This document shows, piece by piece, positions 25,682 to 35,836 of a DNA stretch of 64,000 nucleotides (the stretch's first letter is position 1; each line of letters begins with the position of its first letter). Under the pieces are notes generated by a model that had not been told where the DNA came from, did no database searches, and worked only from the letters and a program-made list of their open reading frames with translations. The DNA comes from Collimonas sp. PA-H2 (GTDB lineage Bacteria > Pseudomonadota > Gammaproteobacteria > Burkholderiales > Burkholderiaceae_D): positions 3,286,001-3,350,000 of the forward strand of contig NZ_PDBX01000001.1 of assembly GCF_002564105.1 (NCBI RefSeq), given 5' to 3'. A program made the position numbers and the translations under genes.

Positions 25682-26395
25682 ATGACTCCCTTTTTAGCTG
25701 AATTCGTGGGCACTGCCCTGATTGTCCTGCTTGGCAACGGTGTGGTTGCCAACGTCTTGTTGAGTAAAACCCACGGCCACGGTAGTGGCCTGATCGTGAT
25801 CACCGTCGGCTGGGCGATGGCGGTATTTGTCGGCGTGTTCGTCGCGGCGTCTTCCAGCGGCGCCCACCTGAATCCGGCGGTGACGCTGGCGCTGGCGGTG
25901 GCCGGCAAGTTCGCCTGGGGTACCGTACCGGGCTATATCCTGTCACAAATGTTGGGCGGCATGATGGGCGCCTTCCTGGTGTGGCTGGTGTACCGCAATC
26001 ACTTTGCCGAAACCGAGGACGGCAATCTCAAGCTGGCGGCTTTCTGCACCGCGCCGGCGATCCGCAACAAATTCGGCAACATCGTGTCGGAAGTGGTCGG
26101 TACCTTCGTGCTGGTGTATTGCGTATTGAATATCGCGTCGCCGAAGATGGGCCTAGGCGCGCTGGATGCATTGCCGGTAGCGTTGCTGGTGATGAGCATC
26201 GGTGTTTCACTGGGCGGCACCACGGGTTACGCGATCAATCCGGCGCGCGATCTGGGACCACGCCTGATGCACGCCTTGCTGCCGATTCCAGGCAAGCGCG
26301 ACAGCGACTGGGGCTATGCCCTGGTGCCGGTGCTCGGTTCGATTTGCGGCGGGGTGCTGGCGGCGCTGGTGTACGGCCTGCAGATGGCGCACTAA
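25682..26395 (+). CDS. glpF: Glycerol uptake facilitator (aquaglyceroporin)
   Basis: Inner-membrane channel of the MIP family, 237 residues, with six transmembrane helices and two half-helices. The two NPA boxes are present: NPAVTLALAVAG and NPARDLGPR, the latter with the Asp typical of glycerol facilitators rather than water-only channels. The N terminus FLAEFVGTALIVLLGNGVVANVLL is the family signature. I chose the ATG at 25682 behind GAAAGAG; the frame is open to 25616 but adds a stretch without function. It is last in glpD-glpK-glpF and is followed by a strong terminator. Confidence 0.95.
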   Translation: MTPFLAEFVGTALIVLLGNGVVANVLLSKTHGHGSGLIVITVGWAMAVFVGVFVAASSSGAHLNPAVTLALAVAGKFAWGTVPGYILSQMLGGMMGAFLVWLVYRNHFAETEDGNLKLAAFCTAPAIRNKFGNIVSEVVGTFVLVYCVLNIASPKMGLGALDALPVALLVMSIGVSLGGTTGYAINPARDLGPRLMHALLPIPGKRDSDWGYALVPVLGSICGGVLAALVYGLQMAH

Positions 26396-26421
26396 GAAGG
26401 CCAGTCGAACGCAACAGAATG

Positions 26422-26460
26422 CAGCCTGGGTCAGACAGTTCTGACCCAGGCTGTTTTTTT
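26422..26460 (+). terminator. Rho-independent terminator after glpF
   Basis: Perfect 14-base stem (CAGCCTGGGTCAGA at 26422-26435 pairing with 26440-26453), four-base loop and seven T residues. The T tract overlaps the stop codon of the convergent glutathione peroxidase gene. Confidence 0.9.
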
Positions 26461-26959
26461 ATCCCAGCAGCTTTTCTATATCCGCAGCCAGCGATTCCGG
26501 CTTGGTTTGCGGCGCAAAACGGTCGACAATCGCGCCGTCCTTGTCCACCAGGAACTTGGTGAAATTCCACTTGATGCCTTCGCTGCCCAGCAAGCCGGGC
26601 GCCGCGTTCTTCAGGTACTGGTAGAGCGGTGCGGCGTGGTCGCCGTTGACGTCGATTTTCTCGAACAAGGGAAAAGTGACGCCGAAGTTCTTTTCGCAAA
26701 AAGCGCCGATCTCTTCGGCGGTACCCGGTTCCTGCGCGCCGAATTGATTGCAGGGAAAACCCAGCACTTCAAAACCTTGCGCATGGTATTTCTGGTAAAC
26801 CTCTTCCAGGCCCTTGTACTGCGGTGTGAAGCCGCAGTTGCTGGCGGTGTTCACGATCAGCAGCACCTTGCCGCGGTAAGCTTCCAGCGAGCTGGGCTTG
26901 CCGTCCAGCTGATTGACGGTAAAGTCATAGATCTTTGTGCCGCTAGTGTCCTTGCTCAT
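26459..26959 (-). CDS. Glutathione peroxidase family protein
   Basis: Thiol peroxidase of the BtuE/GPx family, 166 residues, reducing hydroperoxides with thioredoxin or glutathione. The catalytic cysteine is Cys42 in NTASNCGFTPQY; it is Cys, not selenocysteine. The second conserved region is GFPCNQFGAQEPG, which supplies the catalytic Gln, and WNFTKFLVD supplies the Trp and Asn. The C-terminal part is complete. Its ATG overlaps the pilU stop codon by four bases, so it is probably translated from the pilU transcript. It is convergent with glpF. Confidence 0.93.
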   Translation of the reverse strand: MSKDTSGTKIYDFTVNQLDGKPSSLEAYRGKVLLIVNTASNCGFTPQYKGLEEVYQKYHAQGFEVLGFPCNQFGAQEPGTAEEIGAFCEKNFGVTFPLFEKIDVNGDHAAPLYQYLKNAAPGLLGSEGIKWNFTKFLVDKDGAIVDRFAPQTKPESLAADIEKLLG

Positions 26960-28092
26960 ACGATCCCCAGATGTTCAGTGCCGGCAGACAGGTCGCGGTC
27001 TTTTGCGTCCTTGCCGCGCAGTTTGATGGAAAGCCGCAGGTCATTGACCGAATCGGCGTTGCGCAAAGCGTCTTCATAGCTGATTTTATCGTCTTCATAC
27101 AAATCGAACAGGGCCTGGTCGAAAGTCTGCATGCCGAGCTCGCGCGACTTCTTCATGATTTCCTTGATTTCATGGACGTCGCCCTTGAAGATCAGGTCGG
27201 AAATCAATGGCGAATTCAGCAGGATCTCAACTGCGACCGCGCGTCCCTTCACCGTTTTCAGCGGCACCAGGCGTTGCGAAACGATGCCTTTCAGGTTGAG
27301 CGACAAGTCCATCAGCAGCTGCGGCCGGCGCTCTTCCGGGAAGAAGTTGATGATGCGGTCGAGCGCCTGGTTGGAGCTGTTGGCATGCAGGGTGGCCAGG
27401 CATAGGTGGCCGGTTTCGGCGAAGGCGATGGCGTAGTCCATGGTTTCGCGGTCGCGGATTTCGCCGATCAGGATCACGTCCGGCGCCTGGCGCAGGGTGT
27501 TCTTCAGGGCCACGCCCCAGTTTTCTGTATCGACGCCGACTTCGCGCTGGGTCACGATGCAGTTCTTGTGCGGATGGATGTATTCCACCGGATCTTCAAT
27601 CGTGATGATGTGGCCGTAGCTGTTTTCATTGCGGTAGCCGATCATCGCCGCTAGCGTGGTCGACTTGCCGGAACCGGTGGCGCCGACCATGATCACCAGG
27701 CCGCGCTTGGTCATGGCCACTTCCTTGAGCGTTGGCGGCAGGCCCAGGTCTTCGAATTTCGGGATGTCGGTGGTAATCGTCCGCAACACCATGCCGACCC
27801 GGCCCTGCTGGATGAAGGCGGAAGCGCGGAAGCGCCCAAGGCCGCCCGGGCTGATGGCGAAATTACATTCCTTGGTTTCTTCGAAATCCGCCGCCTGCTT
27901 GTCGCTCATGATGGCGCGCGCCAGTTCCAGCGTGTGGACGGCGGTCAGCGCCTGGTTCGAGACCGGCGTGATCTTGCCGTCGATCTTGAAGGCGGGCGGG
28001 AAGTCTGCGGTGATGAACAGATCGGAGCCTCGCTTGCTGACCATCAGGCGCAGCAGGTCGTGCATGAATTTGGTTGCTTGATCGCGTTCCAT
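26956..28092 (-). CDS. pilU: Type IV pilus retraction ATPase PilU
   Basis: Hexameric secretion-type ATPase of 378 residues that assists PilT in pilus retraction and twitching. It has the Walker A motif VGATGSGKSTTLAAMIG, the Asp box ITIEDPVEYIH, Walker B DVILIGEIRD and the His box ETGHLCLATLHANSS. It lacks the AIRNLIRE motif near the C terminus that marks PilT, which separates it from the paralogue encoded next to it. pilT lies 132 bases upstream on the same strand, and the peroxidase gene overlaps its end. Confidence 0.94.
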   Translation of the reverse strand: MERDQATKFMHDLLRLMVSKRGSDLFITADFPPAFKIDGKITPVSNQALTAVHTLELARAIMSDKQAADFEETKECNFAISPGGLGRFRASAFIQQGRVGMVLRTITTDIPKFEDLGLPPTLKEVAMTKRGLVIMVGATGSGKSTTLAAMIGYRNENSYGHIITIEDPVEYIHPHKNCIVTQREVGVDTENWGVALKNTLRQAPDVILIGEIRDRETMDYAIAFAETGHLCLATLHANSSNQALDRIINFFPEERRPQLLMDLSLNLKGIVSQRLVPLKTVKGRAVAVEILLNSPLISDLIFKGDVHEIKEIMKKSRELGMQTFDQALFDLYEDDKISYEDALRNADSVNDLRLSIKLRGKDAKDRDLSAGTEHLGIV

Positions 28093-28223
28093 GTCTATCC
28101 TAGTAAAACAATAACAGTGTCAGGGCGGAGCGGTGTGAACTGCATGACACATCATCCGCCTTTTTTAATTACATTGCGTGGCGGCTGCAACGGGTGGCCA
28201 GCGCCGCCAGCGGCAAGCTATTT

Positions 28224-29267
28224 TTAGCCAGGGAAATTATCCGGCGTCTTGGCCGCGGCACGCGCTGTCGCCAGCGAAATCACATTGCGCTTGACCAGAT
28301 CGGTCAGGTTGCTATCCAGGGTCTGCATGCCCATGTTGCTGCCGGTCTGGATCGCCGAATACATCTGGGCGATCTTGCTTTCGCGGATCAGGTTGCGGAT
28401 CGCCGGCGTGCCCAGCATGATTTCATGGGCGGCGACGCGGCCGGAGCCGTCCTTGGTTTTCAGCAGGCTTTGCGAAATCACCGCCTGCAGCGATTCCGAC
28501 AGCATGGCGCGCACCATTTCTTTTTCTTCCGCCGGGAAGACGTCGACGATACGGTCGATGGTTTTGGCGGCGGACGAAGTGTGCAATGTGCCGAACACCA
28601 GGTGACCGGTTTCTGCTGCAGTCATGGCTAGGCGGATGGTCTCCAGGTCGCGCAACTCACCGACCAGGATCACGTCCGGGTCTTCCCGCAAGGCCGAGCG
28701 CAGCGCATTGCTGAACGAATGGGTATGCGGACCGACTTCGCGTTGGTTGATCAGGCATTTGTTGGACTGATGCACGAATTCGATCGGGTCTTCGATGGTC
28801 AGGATGTGTGCGTATTCGTTTTCATTGACGTGGTTCACCATCGCTGCCAGCGTGGTCGATTTGCCGGAACCGGTCGGGCCGGTGACCAGCACCAGGCCGC
28901 GCGGCTTGAGCGACAGTTCGGCAAAGATGCGCGGCGCATTGAGCTGCTCCAGCGTCAGCACGGTGGAAGGAATGGTCCGCAGCACGGCGGCGGCGCCGCG
29001 GTCCTGGTTGAAGGCATTGACGCGGAAGCGCGCCAGGCCCGGGATTTCGAATGAGAAATCGCACTCCAGGTGTTCTTCGTAAGCCTTGCGCTGGCCGTCG
29101 TTCATGATGTCATAGATCATCGAGTGCACGTCTTTGTGTTCGAGCGGCGGCAGGTTGATGCGGCGTACATCTCCATGAACCCGGATCATCGGCGGCAAGC
29201 CTGCGGATAGATGCAAATCGGATGCCTTATTCTTCACCGAAAATGCCAGAAGTTCGGAAATGTCCAT
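28224..29267 (-). CDS. pilT: Type IV pilus twitching motility ATPase PilT
   Basis: Main retraction motor of type IV pili, 347 residues. It shows Walker A in TGPTGSGKSTTLAAMV, the Asp box LTIEDPIEFVH, Walker B DVILVGELRD, the His box ETGHLVFGTLHTSSA and the PilT-specific C-terminal motif AIRNLIRESK. It begins with the conserved MDISELLAFSVKNKASDLHLSAG. The gene is divergent from yggS-proC, the normal arrangement in proteobacteria. The pilus subunit and assembly genes are not in this window. Confidence 0.95.
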   Translation of the reverse strand: MDISELLAFSVKNKASDLHLSAGLPPMIRVHGDVRRINLPPLEHKDVHSMIYDIMNDGQRKAYEEHLECDFSFEIPGLARFRVNAFNQDRGAAAVLRTIPSTVLTLEQLNAPRIFAELSLKPRGLVLVTGPTGSGKSTTLAAMVNHVNENEYAHILTIEDPIEFVHQSNKCLINQREVGPHTHSFSNALRSALREDPDVILVGELRDLETIRLAMTAAETGHLVFGTLHTSSAAKTIDRIVDVFPAEEKEMVRAMLSESLQAVISQSLLKTKDGSGRVAAHEIMLGTPAIRNLIRESKIAQMYSAIQTGSNMGMQTLDSNLTDLVKRNVISLATARAAAKTPDNFPG

Positions 29268-29452
29268 TTATAATCCCTGTGCTGAATTTTGTTTGTTGAA
29301 AGGCATCTTTGGAGCCGCGTGCTACCTTGTAGCGCTTTCTTCTCGATCTCGCCAGCGGCAAAATCCTGAAAAAAGTTTCCAAACAAGCCAACTGCCGGTG
29401 TTTGGTGGTACAAGTTAGTAGTTCTTTACGGCAATTTCCAAAGTCTCCGATT

Positions 29453-30196
29453 ATGTCCTTAATGTCCCAGAAGTTGCAAGCCGTCCATGCCAGTATTCAA
29501 GCTGCCGCCGCCGCGGTGTCGCGCCGGCCTGACAGTGTCGCCTTGCTGGCGGTGTCCAAGACCTTCGGCGCCGACATGGTGCTGGAGGCAATCGCCGCCG
29601 GCCAGCGCGCCTTTGGCGAAAACTATCTGCAGGAAGCCGTGGCCAAGATGGCGGCAGTCGATCTCACGCTGCAGGCTGAGCGCGGCTCTGCGGCCGAGAC
29701 CTTGCTGGAATGGCACTTTATCGGTCCGATCCAAAGCAACAAGACGCGCCCGATCGCGGAAAATTTTTCCTGGGTCCATACCGTGGAGCGTGAAAAAATC
29801 GCCCAGCGCCTGTCGGAGCAGCGGCCGCCGCACCTGCCGCCGCTGAATATCTGCCTGCAAGTGAATATCAGCGGCGAAGCCAGCAAGAGCGGCATGGCGC
29901 CGGACCAGGTGCTGGACGCGGCACGCACCATCATCGGATTGCCGCGGCTGGCGTTGCGCGGCCTGATGGCGATTCCCGAGCCGACCCAGGATCTGCAGAA
30001 ACAGCATGCGGCGTTCCGCCAGACGCGCGAATTGCTGCAGCAATTACAAGCCGGGTTGCCGGCGCATGCCGCGCAACTGGATACTCTATCGATGGGCATG
30101 TCGGCCGATATGGCGGTGGCGATCGAAGAAGGCGCCACCATCGTGCGCGTCGGCAGTGCAATTTTTGGACAACGTGAGCGGACCATTCAATCATGA
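29453..30196 (+). CDS. yggS: YggS/PLPBP family pyridoxal-phosphate homeostasis protein
   Basis: PLP-binding protein with an alanine-racemase-like TIM barrel and no known catalysis; it buffers free PLP. The 247-residue protein binds PLP through Lys36 in LLAVSKTFGAD. Other family segments are FGENYLQEAVAKM, WHFIGPIQSNKTRPI, LQVNISGEASKSG and LSMGMSADM-VAI-EGATIVRVGSAIFG. The start is uncertain: ATGs at 29453 and 29462 both lack a good ribosome-binding site, and I used the first. It overlaps proC by four bases, which indicates translational coupling. Confidence 0.92.
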   Translation: MSLMSQKLQAVHASIQAAAAAVSRRPDSVALLAVSKTFGADMVLEAIAAGQRAFGENYLQEAVAKMAAVDLTLQAERGSAAETLLEWHFIGPIQSNKTRPIAENFSWVHTVEREKIAQRLSEQRPPHLPPLNICLQVNISGEASKSGMAPDQVLDAARTIIGLPRLALRGLMAIPEPTQDLQKQHAAFRQTRELLQQLQAGLPAHAAQLDTLSMGMSADMAVAIEEGATIVRVGSAIFGQRERTIQS

Positions 30197-31023
30197 ACAT
30201 GAAAAAACAGTTGAACATCAGTTTCATCGGCGGCGGCAATATGGCGGCCGCACTGATCGGCGGCTTGGCAGGCAAGGTCACCGACGGCGGCAATATCCAT
30301 GTCATCGATCCCAACCTGGAGGCATTGCAGAGTTTGACGCAGCGCTTCGGCGTCACGCCGGCCAGCGAGATCGACGCCATGGTCAGCGTCAGCGACGTCA
30401 TCGTGCTGGCGGTCAAGCCGCAGCAGATGAAGCAGGTGATCGGCCAGCTGCGGCCCTACCTCACTACGCAAATGGTGCTGTCGATCGCCGCCGGCATCCG
30501 CGCCGCCGACATGTCGCGCTGGCTGGGCGGCCATGACGTCATCGTGCGCTGCATGCCGAATACGCCGGCGCTGATCGGCAAGGGCATCACTGGCATGGTC
30601 GCCGGCGCCGGCGTGTCGCCGCAGCAGCGCGAAACCGCCGACCTGATCATGCAGGCAGTCGGCAGCACGGTGTGGCTGGACGATGAGGCGAAGATCGATG
30701 CGGTGACGGCGGTGTCCGGCAGCGGCCCGGCCTATGTGTTCTATTTCATCGAAGCGATGCAGCAGGCGGCCCAGGAACTGGGACTGACCGCGGAGCAGGG
30801 CATCGAACTGGCCAAGGCCACCTTTACCGGCGCGGCGCAGCTGGCGGCGCAATCGACGGAGCCGGTTGCCCTGCTGCGCGAGCGGGTGACTTCGAAAGGC
30901 GGCACCACCTACGCTGCTTTGACCAGCATGGAGCATGCCGGTGTCAAGCAAGCCATCGTCAACGCCATCAAGGCGGCGGCGGCGCGCGGGCAGGAGCTGG
31001 GTGACGAGTTCGGGCGCGACTGA
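30193..31023 (+). CDS. proC: Pyrroline-5-carboxylate reductase
   Basis: Last enzyme of proline synthesis, using NAD(P)H to reduce pyrroline-5-carboxylate. The 276-residue protein begins with the Rossmann motif ISFIGGGNMAAALIGG, has VLAVKPQQM and RCMPNTPALIGKGITG, and carries the family signature in the C-terminal dimer domain (AVSGSGPAYVFYFIEAM; ERVTSKGGTTYAAL). Its ATG overlaps the yggS stop. A strong bidirectional terminator follows at 31072. Confidence 0.96.
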   Translation: MNMKKQLNISFIGGGNMAAALIGGLAGKVTDGGNIHVIDPNLEALQSLTQRFGVTPASEIDAMVSVSDVIVLAVKPQQMKQVIGQLRPYLTTQMVLSIAAGIRAADMSRWLGGHDVIVRCMPNTPALIGKGITGMVAGAGVSPQQRETADLIMQAVGSTVWLDDEAKIDAVTAVSGSGPAYVFYFIEAMQQAAQELGLTAEQGIELAKATFTGAAQLAAQSTEPVALLRERVTSKGGTTYAALTSMEHAGVKQAIVNAIKAAAARGQELGDEFGRD

Positions 31024-31052
31024 CGTAGGGGCATTTGTCCCACGCGTGGGCG
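31024..31052. repeat. Fragment of the GTAGGGTGGGC dispersed repeat
   Basis: Directly after the proC stop, CGTAGGGGCATTTGTCCCAC and the following GCGTGGGCG resemble one degenerate arm of the inverted-repeat element found at 611-685 and 41776-41889. Only a fragment is recognisable. Confidence 0.45.
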
Positions 31053-31071
31053 AAAAACCTGCTCACTCCAC

Positions 31072-31114
31072 AAAAAAACAGCGCCCATCGTATTGCGATG
31101 GGCGCTGTTTTTTT
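31072..31114. terminator. Bidirectional terminator between proC and the DUF883 gene
   Basis: A 19-base stem (31072-31090 with 31096-31114) with a GC core CAGCGCCCATCG, a five-base loop and A/T tracts on both flanks. It fits both convergent genes. Confidence 0.92.
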
Positions 31115-31140
31115 TAGGGTACTGCTGAAAGCAGGGGATC

Positions 31141-31461
31141 TTATCTGTTGCGGCCGATCGCCAGGCCGGCCAGCAAGCCAATAACGGCTGCCACGCTGAC
31201 GGCCTTCCATGGATTGTCGCCAACGTATTCGTCGGTCACGTGGGCTGCGTGCCTAGTCTTTTCCACCGCTTTCTTGGTCGCTTTCGGCAATTCCGATTTG
31301 GCGGTTTCCAGCGCCGCTTTCAGCTTGGCGCGAGCCTGGTTGTACTTGGTTTCAGCGTGCTCATGGGTATCGTCGAGCAGGTTTTCTGCATCCTTGATGA
31401 CCGATTTGAGTTCGCCTGCCAGATTGTCGCGCATTTCTGTAACGTTATCGGTAGTAGCCAT
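31141..31461 (-). CDS. DUF883/ElaB-YqjD family membrane-anchored protein
   Basis: A 106-residue protein with a charged, helical N-terminal region (coiled-coil-like, roughly residues 5-75). A glycine-rich hydrophobic C-terminal helix follows (VSVAAVIGLLAGLAIG, about residues 88-104) and ends in Arg residues. This matches the ElaB/YqjD/YgaM family, whose E. coli members bind ribosomes and anchor them to the inner membrane in stationary phase. That role is family knowledge and not visible here. It stands alone between convergent proC and ubiA on the same strand, with a terminator directly downstream. Confidence 0.9.
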   Translation of the reverse strand: MATTDNVTEMRDNLAGELKSVIKDAENLLDDTHEHAETKYNQARAKLKAALETAKSELPKATKKAVEKTRHAAHVTDEYVGDNPWKAVSVAAVIGLLAGLAIGRNR

Positions 31462-31531
31462 GTTTGCCTCTTCAATGTGGATTGCGGGGAAAGATGTTGT
31501 CTAATATATCACATAAAATAACGCAGGGTTC

Positions 31532-32386
31532 TTAGCGCAGGGCGTAGTCCAGCGCAATGCCTGCAAATACCGCCGCCCCCAGCCAGTTGTTGTGGCGAAA
31601 AGCGGCAAAGCAGCCGTCCCGGTCGCGGTTGCGGATCAGGCGGTAGTGATAGAGCGCACAAGCGGCCGCCAGCAGCACGCCGGCGCAGAACCAGCCGCGC
31701 AGGCCGTATTGCCAGCCTACAGCAAATACTAAACCCAAACTGGCCGCATAACAAAGCATGATCGCCAGCACGTCGTAACGGCCGAAAGTGATCGCCGAGG
31801 TGCGGATGCCGATCTTGAGGTCGTCGTCGCGGTCGACCATGGCGTATTCGGTATCGTAGGCCACCGCCCAGAATACATTGGCGACCAGCAGCAGCCAGGC
31901 CGCCATTGGCACCGTGCCCTGGACGGCGGCAAAGCCCATCGGGATGCCGAAGCCGAAGGCGATGCCAAGGTAGGCTTGCGGAATCGCGAAGAAGCGCTTG
32001 AAGTAGGGATAGCTGCCGGCGACGATCACCGCGATCACCGACAATTCCTTGGTCAGCGTGTTGAGCGGCAGGATCAGCAGCAGCGACAGCAAGGTCAGCA
32101 GCAGCGCGACCATGACGGCTTCCCAGGCGGCGATCTTGCCGCTGGTGAGCGGCCGTTCGGCGGTGCGTTTGACATGCTTGTCGAAGTCGCGGTCGACGTA
32201 ATCGTTGATGGCGCAGCCGGCCGAACGCATCAGCGCGGTGCCGGCGCAGAAGATCGCCACCAGCGTCCAGGCCGGCTTGCCGCCGGCCGCCAGCCACAGG
32301 GCGGCCAGGGTCGGCCACAGCAGCAGCAGGATGCCGATCGGTTTGTTCAGGCGGACCAGCTGGAAGTAGAGTTTGAGGCGATTCAT
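31532..32386 (-). CDS. ubiA: 4-hydroxybenzoate octaprenyltransferase
   Basis: Inner-membrane prenyltransferase that attaches the polyprenyl tail to 4-hydroxybenzoate in ubiquinone synthesis. The 284-residue protein has about eight or nine helices. The first Asp-rich diphosphate-binding motif is [23 protein letters not shown], and the second is [19 protein letters not shown]. The ATG at 32386 gives the family start [18 protein letters not shown]. Its substrate is the product of UbiC, encoded at 58188. The neighbours oxyR and recG are usual in this bacterial group. Confidence 0.95.
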   Translation of the reverse strand: MNRLKLYFQLVRLNKPIGILLLLWPTLAALWLAAGGKPAWTLVAIFCAGTALMRSAGCAINDYVDRDFDKHVKRTAERPLTSGKIAAWEAVMVALLLTLLSLLLILPLNTLTKELSVIAVIVAGSYPYFKRFFAIPQAYLGIAFGFGIPMGFAAVQGTVPMAAWLLLVANVFWAVAYDTEYAMVDRDDDLKIGIRTSAITFGRYDVLAIMLCYAASLGLVFAVGWQYGLRGWFCAGVLLAAACALYHYRLIRNRDRDGCFAAFRHNNWLGAAVFAGIALDYALR

Positions 32387-32477
32387 TGCGCTAGATTCAT
32401 GACGATATATTGCGATCTGGATGATCAAAAAAAGAGACCTGTAAAAGGTCTCGCTGAAGACGGCGGCCGGGGCCGCT

Positions 32478-33425
32478 TCAGCCTTCGATGGCTAGCGCGT
32501 CATGCAGCAGGCTCACGCCTTTCAGGCCGCAGGCCAGCACGGCCTTTTGCACGGCCTCGATGGCGGCGTGGCGGGTAAAGCTCTTGCGCCAGACGATCAC
32601 CACCCGGCGTGAAGGCCCGGGGTCAGTGAACGGAACATAACGCAGCATGCCGTCCTTGGCGTCCAGGTCGGGCACGGACGCTTGCGGCAGCACGGTGATG
32701 CCGATGCCGGAAGCCACCATGTGGCGTATGGTTTCCAGCGAAGAGCCTTCAAAGGTGCGGGCGATGCCGTCGCCGGCGGTCGAGAAGCGCGACATTTCCG
32801 GGCACACTTCCAGTACCTGGTCGCGGAAGCAATGGCCGTTGCCCAGCAACAGCATGGTTTCCGATTTCAGGTCCTGGGCGCTGATGCTGGCGCGCTCGGC
32901 CCAGGCATGGTGCTTGGGCAGCGCTACCACGAACGGTTCGTCGTACAGCGGCTGCACCATCAGGCCATGCTCGGGAAACGGCAGGGCGATGATGGCGGCG
33001 TCCAGTTCGCCCTGGCGCAGCAGCTCCAGCAGGCGGACGGTGAAATTTTCCTGCAGCACCAGCGGCATCTGCGGCACTTGCTCGATCATGGTTTTCACCA
33101 GCGGCGGCAGCAGGTAGGGACCGACGGTGTAGATGATGCCGAGGCGCAGCGGTCCGGCCAGCGGATCCTTGTTCTGGTTGGCGATTTCGCGGATGGTGGC
33201 GGTTTGCTCCAGCACCCGTTCCGCCTGCGCCACGATCTGCACGCCCAGCGGCGTCACCGAAATCTCGGTGCCGCCTCTTTCGAAGATCACCACGCCCAGC
33301 TCGTCTTCCAACTTCTTGATGGCGACGGAGAGAGTCGGCTGCGCCACGAAGCAAGCTTCCGCGGCATGGCCAAAGTGCTTTACGCGCGCTACCGCGACGA
33401 TATATTTGAGTTCGGTCAGAGTCAT
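32478..33425 (-). CDS. oxyR: Hydrogen peroxide-sensing LysR regulator OxyR
   Basis: A 315-residue LysR-type regulator that activates peroxide defence genes. The DNA-binding domain opens [22 protein letters not shown] with [15 protein letters not shown] as recognition region. The redox pair is conserved at Cys199 ([12 protein letters not shown]) and Cys208 (LEVC), the same numbering as in E. coli, so disulfide switching should work. It sits between ubiA and recG on the minus strand. No catalase or ahpCF gene is adjacent, so regulation is in trans. The peroxidase genes at 26459 and 47604 are possible but unproven targets. Confidence 0.95.
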   Translation of the reverse strand: MTLTELKYIVAVARVKHFGHAAEACFVAQPTLSVAIKKLEDELGVVIFERGGTEISVTPLGVQIVAQAERVLEQTATIREIANQNKDPLAGPLRLGIIYTVGPYLLPPLVKTMIEQVPQMPLVLQENFTVRLLELLRQGELDAAIIALPFPEHGLMVQPLYDEPFVVALPKHHAWAERASISAQDLKSETMLLLGNGHCFRDQVLEVCPEMSRFSTAGDGIARTFEGSSLETIRHMVASGIGITVLPQASVPDLDAKDGMLRYVPFTDPGPSRRVVIVWRKSFTRHAAIEAVQKAVLACGLKGVSLLHDALAIEG

Positions 33426-33521
33426 GTTGTTATCTTCGCATATTTTTTAAGAGAGCATGTATCTCCGTGTTTCAATGCCGTTCCTGCGCTCCGGTAATCC
33501 TTGCTGCAAACGCAGCCTCCG

Positions 33522-35651
33522 CTACACCTTGAGAAAGTCTTCCCGCCCGCCCAGCCAGCGCGCCAGATGGGCGCTGACGGTGGCGTTGTTGGCCGGCGTC
33601 GGTTCCTGCAGCAGCGTATGCGCCAGCTCGCGCGCGCGGTCGACCAGCCACTGGTCGGTCATCAGGTCGGCGAAGCGCAGCATGGCCTGGCCCGACTGCC
33701 GTGCGCCCAGGAATTCGCCGGGACCGCGGATTTCCAGGTCGCGCCGGGCGATTTCAAAGCCGTCGGTGGTCTCGCGCATGGTCATCAAGCGCTGCTTGGC
33801 AATATGGCCAAGCGGGCTTTGGTATAACAACAAGCATACGCTGGCTGCAGAACCGCGTCCAACCCGGCCGCGCAGCTGGTGCAGCTGCGACAGGCCGAAG
33901 CGTTCCGCATGCTCGATCACCATCAGCGAGGCGTTCGGCACATCGACCCCGACTTCAATCACCGTGGTGGCCACCAGCACATGGCATTCGCCGGCGCTGA
34001 AGGCATCCATCACTTCCTGCTTCTCGGCCTGCTTGAGGCGGCCATGCACCAGGCCGACGCGCAGGTCGGGCAGCGCTTCCGCCAGCATGGCATAGGTCTC
34101 GGTGGCAGTCTGCAGCTGCAAGGCTTCCGATTCTTCGATCAACGGGCAGACCCAGTATGCCTGGCGGCCGTCCTGCACGGCGGCGTGGACGCGCGCGATC
34201 ACTTCATCGCGCCGGATCTGGTCGACCGCGCGCGTGACGATGGGCGTGCGGCCGGGCGGTAGTTCGTCGATCACTGAAATTTCCAGGTCGGCATAGTAGG
34301 TCATCGCCAGCGTGCGCGGGATCGGCGTGGCGCTCATCATCAGCTGATGCGGCACCACCGCCGCGGCTTGCACCGTTGCCGGTGGGGCATCCTCGCCGCC
34401 GTTCTCGGAAGTGGTCTTGTTGCGCAACGCCAGCCGCTGGCCGACGCCGAAGCGGTGCTGTTCATCGACGATCACCAGCCCCAGCTTGGCGAACTGTACG
34501 CTGTCCTGTATCAGGGCGTGGGTGCCGATCACCAGCTGCGCCGCACCGGATTCGATCATGGCTTGCGCCGCCAGTTTTTCCTTCTTTTTCAGGCTGCCGG
34601 TAAGCCAGGCGACCTGCACCCCGAGCGGTTCCATCCAGGCAGCGATCTTGCGGAAATGCTGGTCGGCCAGGATTTCGGTGGGCGCCATCAGCACCGCCTG
34701 GTAGCCGCTGTCGATGGCCTGCGCCGCCGCCAGCGCCGCCACCACGGTCTTGCCGCTGCCGACATCGCCTTGCAGCAGGCGCTGCATCGGGAACGAGGCG
34801 CGCAAGTCCTGGCTGATCTCGGCCACCACCCGCTGCTGTGCCTTGGTCAAGGTAAACGGCAAGGTTGCGAGGAAGGCCGCCGACAATTGTCCGACCAGCG
34901 GCAAGGCCCGCGCATTCTTGGCGCGGCGCGCAACCTGGGCGCGTTTCAAAGAGAGCTGCTGGGCCAGCAGCTCGTCGAATTTCATTCTGACCCAGGCTGG
35001 ATGCGAACGGTCTTCCAGCGCGTGTTCATCCACTTCGGGCGGCGGATTGTGCAGCAGGCGCACGGCGTCTTCGAACGGGCTGAGCTGCTGCGCCGCCAGC
35101 TGCGCCGGCGACAAGGTGTCGCGCCACTCGATGTTCTGCATGGCGTCGGCGATCGCCTTACGCAGGAACACCTGCGACAGGCCTTCGCCGGCCGGATACA
35201 CCGGCGTCAGGACGTCGGGCAGCGGCGCGCCTTCCAGCACCACTTTATAATTCGGATGGACTACCTCGGCGCCGAAAAAGCCGTGGCGGATTTCGCCGCG
35301 CGCACGGACCCGCGTGCCGACCGCCAGCTGCTTGGTCTGGCTGCCGTAGAAATTCAGGAAGCGCATCACCAGCTGGCCGCTGTCGTCGGCGATCGTGACG
35401 ATCAGCTGGCGGCGCGGCCGGTACTGGATCTCGCAAGAGCTGACTACCCCTTCTACCTGGGCGATGCTGGCGCCCATCATGCCGGCCTGCCGGATGCTGA
35501 CAATCTCGGTTTCGTCTTCGTAGCGCAGCGGCAGGTGCAAAACCAGGTCCATGTCGGTGCGCAAACCGAGCTTCTCCAGCTTGCTGGCGCGGGTGTTCGC
35601 GGCTGGGACGGAGGCGGGTTTGGCAGCAGGTTTTCGCTTTGGAGCTGGCAT
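33522..35651 (-). CDS. recG: ATP-dependent DNA helicase RecG
   Basis: Superfamily 2 helicase that remodels stalled replication forks and Holliday junctions. The 709-residue protein has an N-terminal wedge/OB domain (PLRYEDET near residue 40), Walker A in [21 protein letters not shown], the DEQH box in [14 protein letters not shown], motif [16 protein letters not shown], and the C-terminal helicase motif QLRGRVGRG. The N-terminal 20 residues are Lys/Ala/Pro-rich and not conserved. It is divergent from queA. Confidence 0.96.
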   Translation of the reverse strand: MPAPKRKPAAKPASVPAANTRASKLEKLGLRTDMDLVLHLPLRYEDETEIVSIRQAGMMGASIAQVEGVVSSCEIQYRPRRQLIVTIADDSGQLVMRFLNFYGSQTKQLAVGTRVRARGEIRHGFFGAEVVHPNYKVVLEGAPLPDVLTPVYPAGEGLSQVFLRKAIADAMQNIEWRDTLSPAQLAAQQLSPFEDAVRLLHNPPPEVDEHALEDRSHPAWVRMKFDELLAQQLSLKRAQVARRAKNARALPLVGQLSAAFLATLPFTLTKAQQRVVAEISQDLRASFPMQRLLQGDVGSGKTVVAALAAAQAIDSGYQAVLMAPTEILADQHFRKIAAWMEPLGVQVAWLTGSLKKKEKLAAQAMIESGAAQLVIGTHALIQDSVQFAKLGLVIVDEQHRFGVGQRLALRNKTTSENGGEDAPPATVQAAAVVPHQLMMSATPIPRTLAMTYYADLEISVIDELPPGRTPIVTRAVDQIRRDEVIARVHAAVQDGRQAYWVCPLIEESEALQLQTATETYAMLAEALPDLRVGLVHGRLKQAEKQEVMDAFSAGECHVLVATTVIEVGVDVPNASLMVIEHAERFGLSQLHQLRGRVGRGSAASVCLLLYQSPLGHIAKQRLMTMRETTDGFEIARRDLEIRGPGEFLGARQSGQAMLRFADLMTDQWLVDRARELAHTLLQEPTPANNATVSAHLARWLGGREDFLKV

Positions 35652-35836
35652 ATCGGGCTGTTTATCGAACTGTTAACGGGGGGCTGAGGCTGGCAGGGCG
35701 TAAAATAGCGGGTTTGCTCACTGGCTTGCTTATCAAGCCGCTGTATCCTTGTCATGGACGGATTTCAGCGTTTGCCATTGTAAAGCCTATAGCTGTAATG
35801 GCAACCCGAGCGTCATTTTTCATTATTTATCCGAGC

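Noticed and set aside
26459..26959. Selenocysteine glutathione peroxidase
   Set aside because: The catalytic position is encoded as Cys42 and no in-frame TGA is present.
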